Assembly (NCBI GenBank): GCA_020696915.1
Contig: JAJFMR010000190.1
Coordinates: forward strand, 1-6,155
From: Rhizobiaceae bacterium
GTDB lineage: Bacteria > Pseudomonadota > Alphaproteobacteria > Rhizobiales > Rhizobiaceae
Direction: 5' to 3'
Length of the DNA: 6,155 bases
In this document: positions 5,392 through 6,155 of the stretch, one piece after another
Position numbering within the stretch: position 1 is the stretch's first letter
Layout of the letters: each line of letters opens with the position of its first letter
Made by a program: the position numbers and the translations under genes
Notes under the pieces: model-generated
Told to the model about the DNA's origin: nothing
The model's input: only the letters and a program-made list of their open reading frames with translations
The model's database searches: none

Positions 5392-6155
5392 ATGACGATA
5401 CATCGCAGCACGTTTCGCAGGTTCGCGCTTTCGACAATGCTTCTCGCCGTGCCGCTCGATGCGGCGATTGCACAGGACGCGACGGCGGTCGCCAATCGCA
5501 TCAAGGCCGGGCTCGCCGGCCAGGGCGTGGCGGTCGACTGGACCGCAGTGACGGGAGATGCCTCCTCGATGGTGCTGAAGGGCGTGACCATCAAGCCGAC
5601 GACCGAACAGGAAGGGCTGGCGATCGGCGACGTGACGCTCACCGGTGTCACCGAAAAAGACGGCGGCTACCTCGTCGGGAAGCTGGAAACGGCGCAGTTC
5701 AGCAGGTCCGAGGAAGGTCTCACCTTCGACGTCAGCCCGCTCGTCATCACCGGCATGAACGTTCCGGGCGAAGGATCGACGGACCCGCTGGCTTCGATCA
5801 TGCTCTACGAGACCGTCGAGCTTGCCGGCATGAGCGTCAAGTTGGCGGACAAGACCGCTTTTGCCATGGAAGGGCTGGGCTTCCGCATCACTCCGCCGGC
5901 GGAAGGCAAGCCGCTGCAGTTCACCGGCGCGGCGGAAAAATTCAGCGGCGACCTGTCGCTGGTGGAAGACCCCAAGGCCAAGGCGGTCATCGACGCGCTC
6001 GGCTACCAGAACGTCAACGGCAGGATCGACATGGCCGGCTCCTGGCAGCCGAGCGACGGGCGGCTGGCGCTGTCGCAGTACGACATCTCCGTCGCCGATG
6101 CCGGCACGTTCGGCATGACCTTCGACTTCGGCGGCTACACGCTGGATTTCATCAA
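5392..6155 (+). CDS. Putative secreted protein of unknown function, C-terminus cut off by the window
   Basis: The frame is open from ATG 5392 through 254 codons to the window end, so the C-terminal part is missing. Residues 1-27 look like a Sec signal peptide: a basic start with R5, R9 and R10, the hydrophobic stretch FALSTMLLAVPL, and a predicted cut after A-I-A (27) before Q28-D29. The product should act in the periplasm or outer membrane. The mature part has no visible membrane helix and no cysteine. It alternates short hydrophobic and polar segments rich in Gly, Asp, Thr and Val. Examples are M-V-L-K-G-V-T-I-K-P, I-G-D-V-T-L-T-G-V and V-N-G-R-I-D-M-A-G-S-W. This suggests beta strands and is loosely like AsmA-type or lipid-handling periplasmic proteins. 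I recognise no named domain and give no function. GGGA (5380-5383) lies 8 bases before the ATG. It is divergent from parC. Confidence 0.8.
   Translation, partial: MTIHRSTFRRFALSTMLLAVPLDAAIAQDATAVANRIKAGLAGQGVAVDWTAVTGDASSMVLKGVTIKPTTEQEGLAIGDVTLTGVTEKDGGYLVGKLETAQFSRSEEGLTFDVSPLVITGMNVPGEGSTDPLASIMLYETVELAGMSVKLADKTAFAMEGLGFRITPPAEGKPLQFTGAAEKFSGDLSLVEDPKAKAVIDALGYQNVNGRIDMAGSWQPSDGRLALSQYDISVADAGTFGMTFDFGGYTLDFI

Noticed and set aside
2807..5395. 862-codon open frame on the plus strand opposite parC
   Set aside because: It is the antisense shadow of parC. The translation is rich in His, Arg, Leu and Gly with no domain, and such long antisense frames are normal opposite GC-rich genes.
5407..5430. 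Twin-arginine (Tat) signal in the secreted protein
   Set aside because: R9-R10 are followed directly by F-A-L without the x-F-L-K spacing, so a Sec signal is more likely.

Overview
The window is GC-rich, and its gene content is that of a chromosomal segment from an alphaproteobacterium of the order Hyphomicrobiales. Mesorhizobium or another Phyllobacteriaceae genus is the best guess. This rests on the protein sequences (a rhizobial-type Bpt, ParC and DUF982 protein), on high GC at third codon positions, and on one copy of a short palindromic intergenic repeat that I recognise from rhizobial genomes. The assignment is from memory of these families, not from a search.

Layout from left to right. 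A DUF982-type small protein runs off the left edge on the minus strand (1-109). After a divergent spacer of about 170 bases come three plus-strand genes: an RDD-family membrane protein (282-752), the N-end-rule aminoacyl transferase bpt/ate (883-1635) and an EamA/DMT-family transporter (1732-2598, possibly starting at a CTG at 1699). These converge on parC, topoisomerase IV subunit A, which fills 2861-5179 on the minus strand. The 262-base convergent spacer (2599-2860) is not empty. It holds a decayed fragment of an RND efflux permease on the minus strand and the palindromic repeat just past the parC stop. A divergent, structured spacer (5180-5391) separates parC from a plus-strand gene for a putative secreted protein of unknown function that runs off the right edge.

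How the genes relate. Bpt marks proteins bearing N-terminal Asp or Glu for ClpS/ClpAP degradation, and ParC decatenates replicated chromosomes. Both are housekeeping functions. The RDD protein and the EamA transporter are inner-membrane proteins with unknown substrates. Nothing ties these genes into one pathway, and co-orientation of RDD, bpt and the transporter suggests at most shared transcription. I see no phage, insertion sequence, CRISPR array, tRNA or rRNA, and no sign of a new multi-gene system. The items most worth a second look are the RND relic, the palindromic repeat, the missing ordinary start codon of the transporter, the Gln in the ParC quinolone pocket, and the unknown exported protein.
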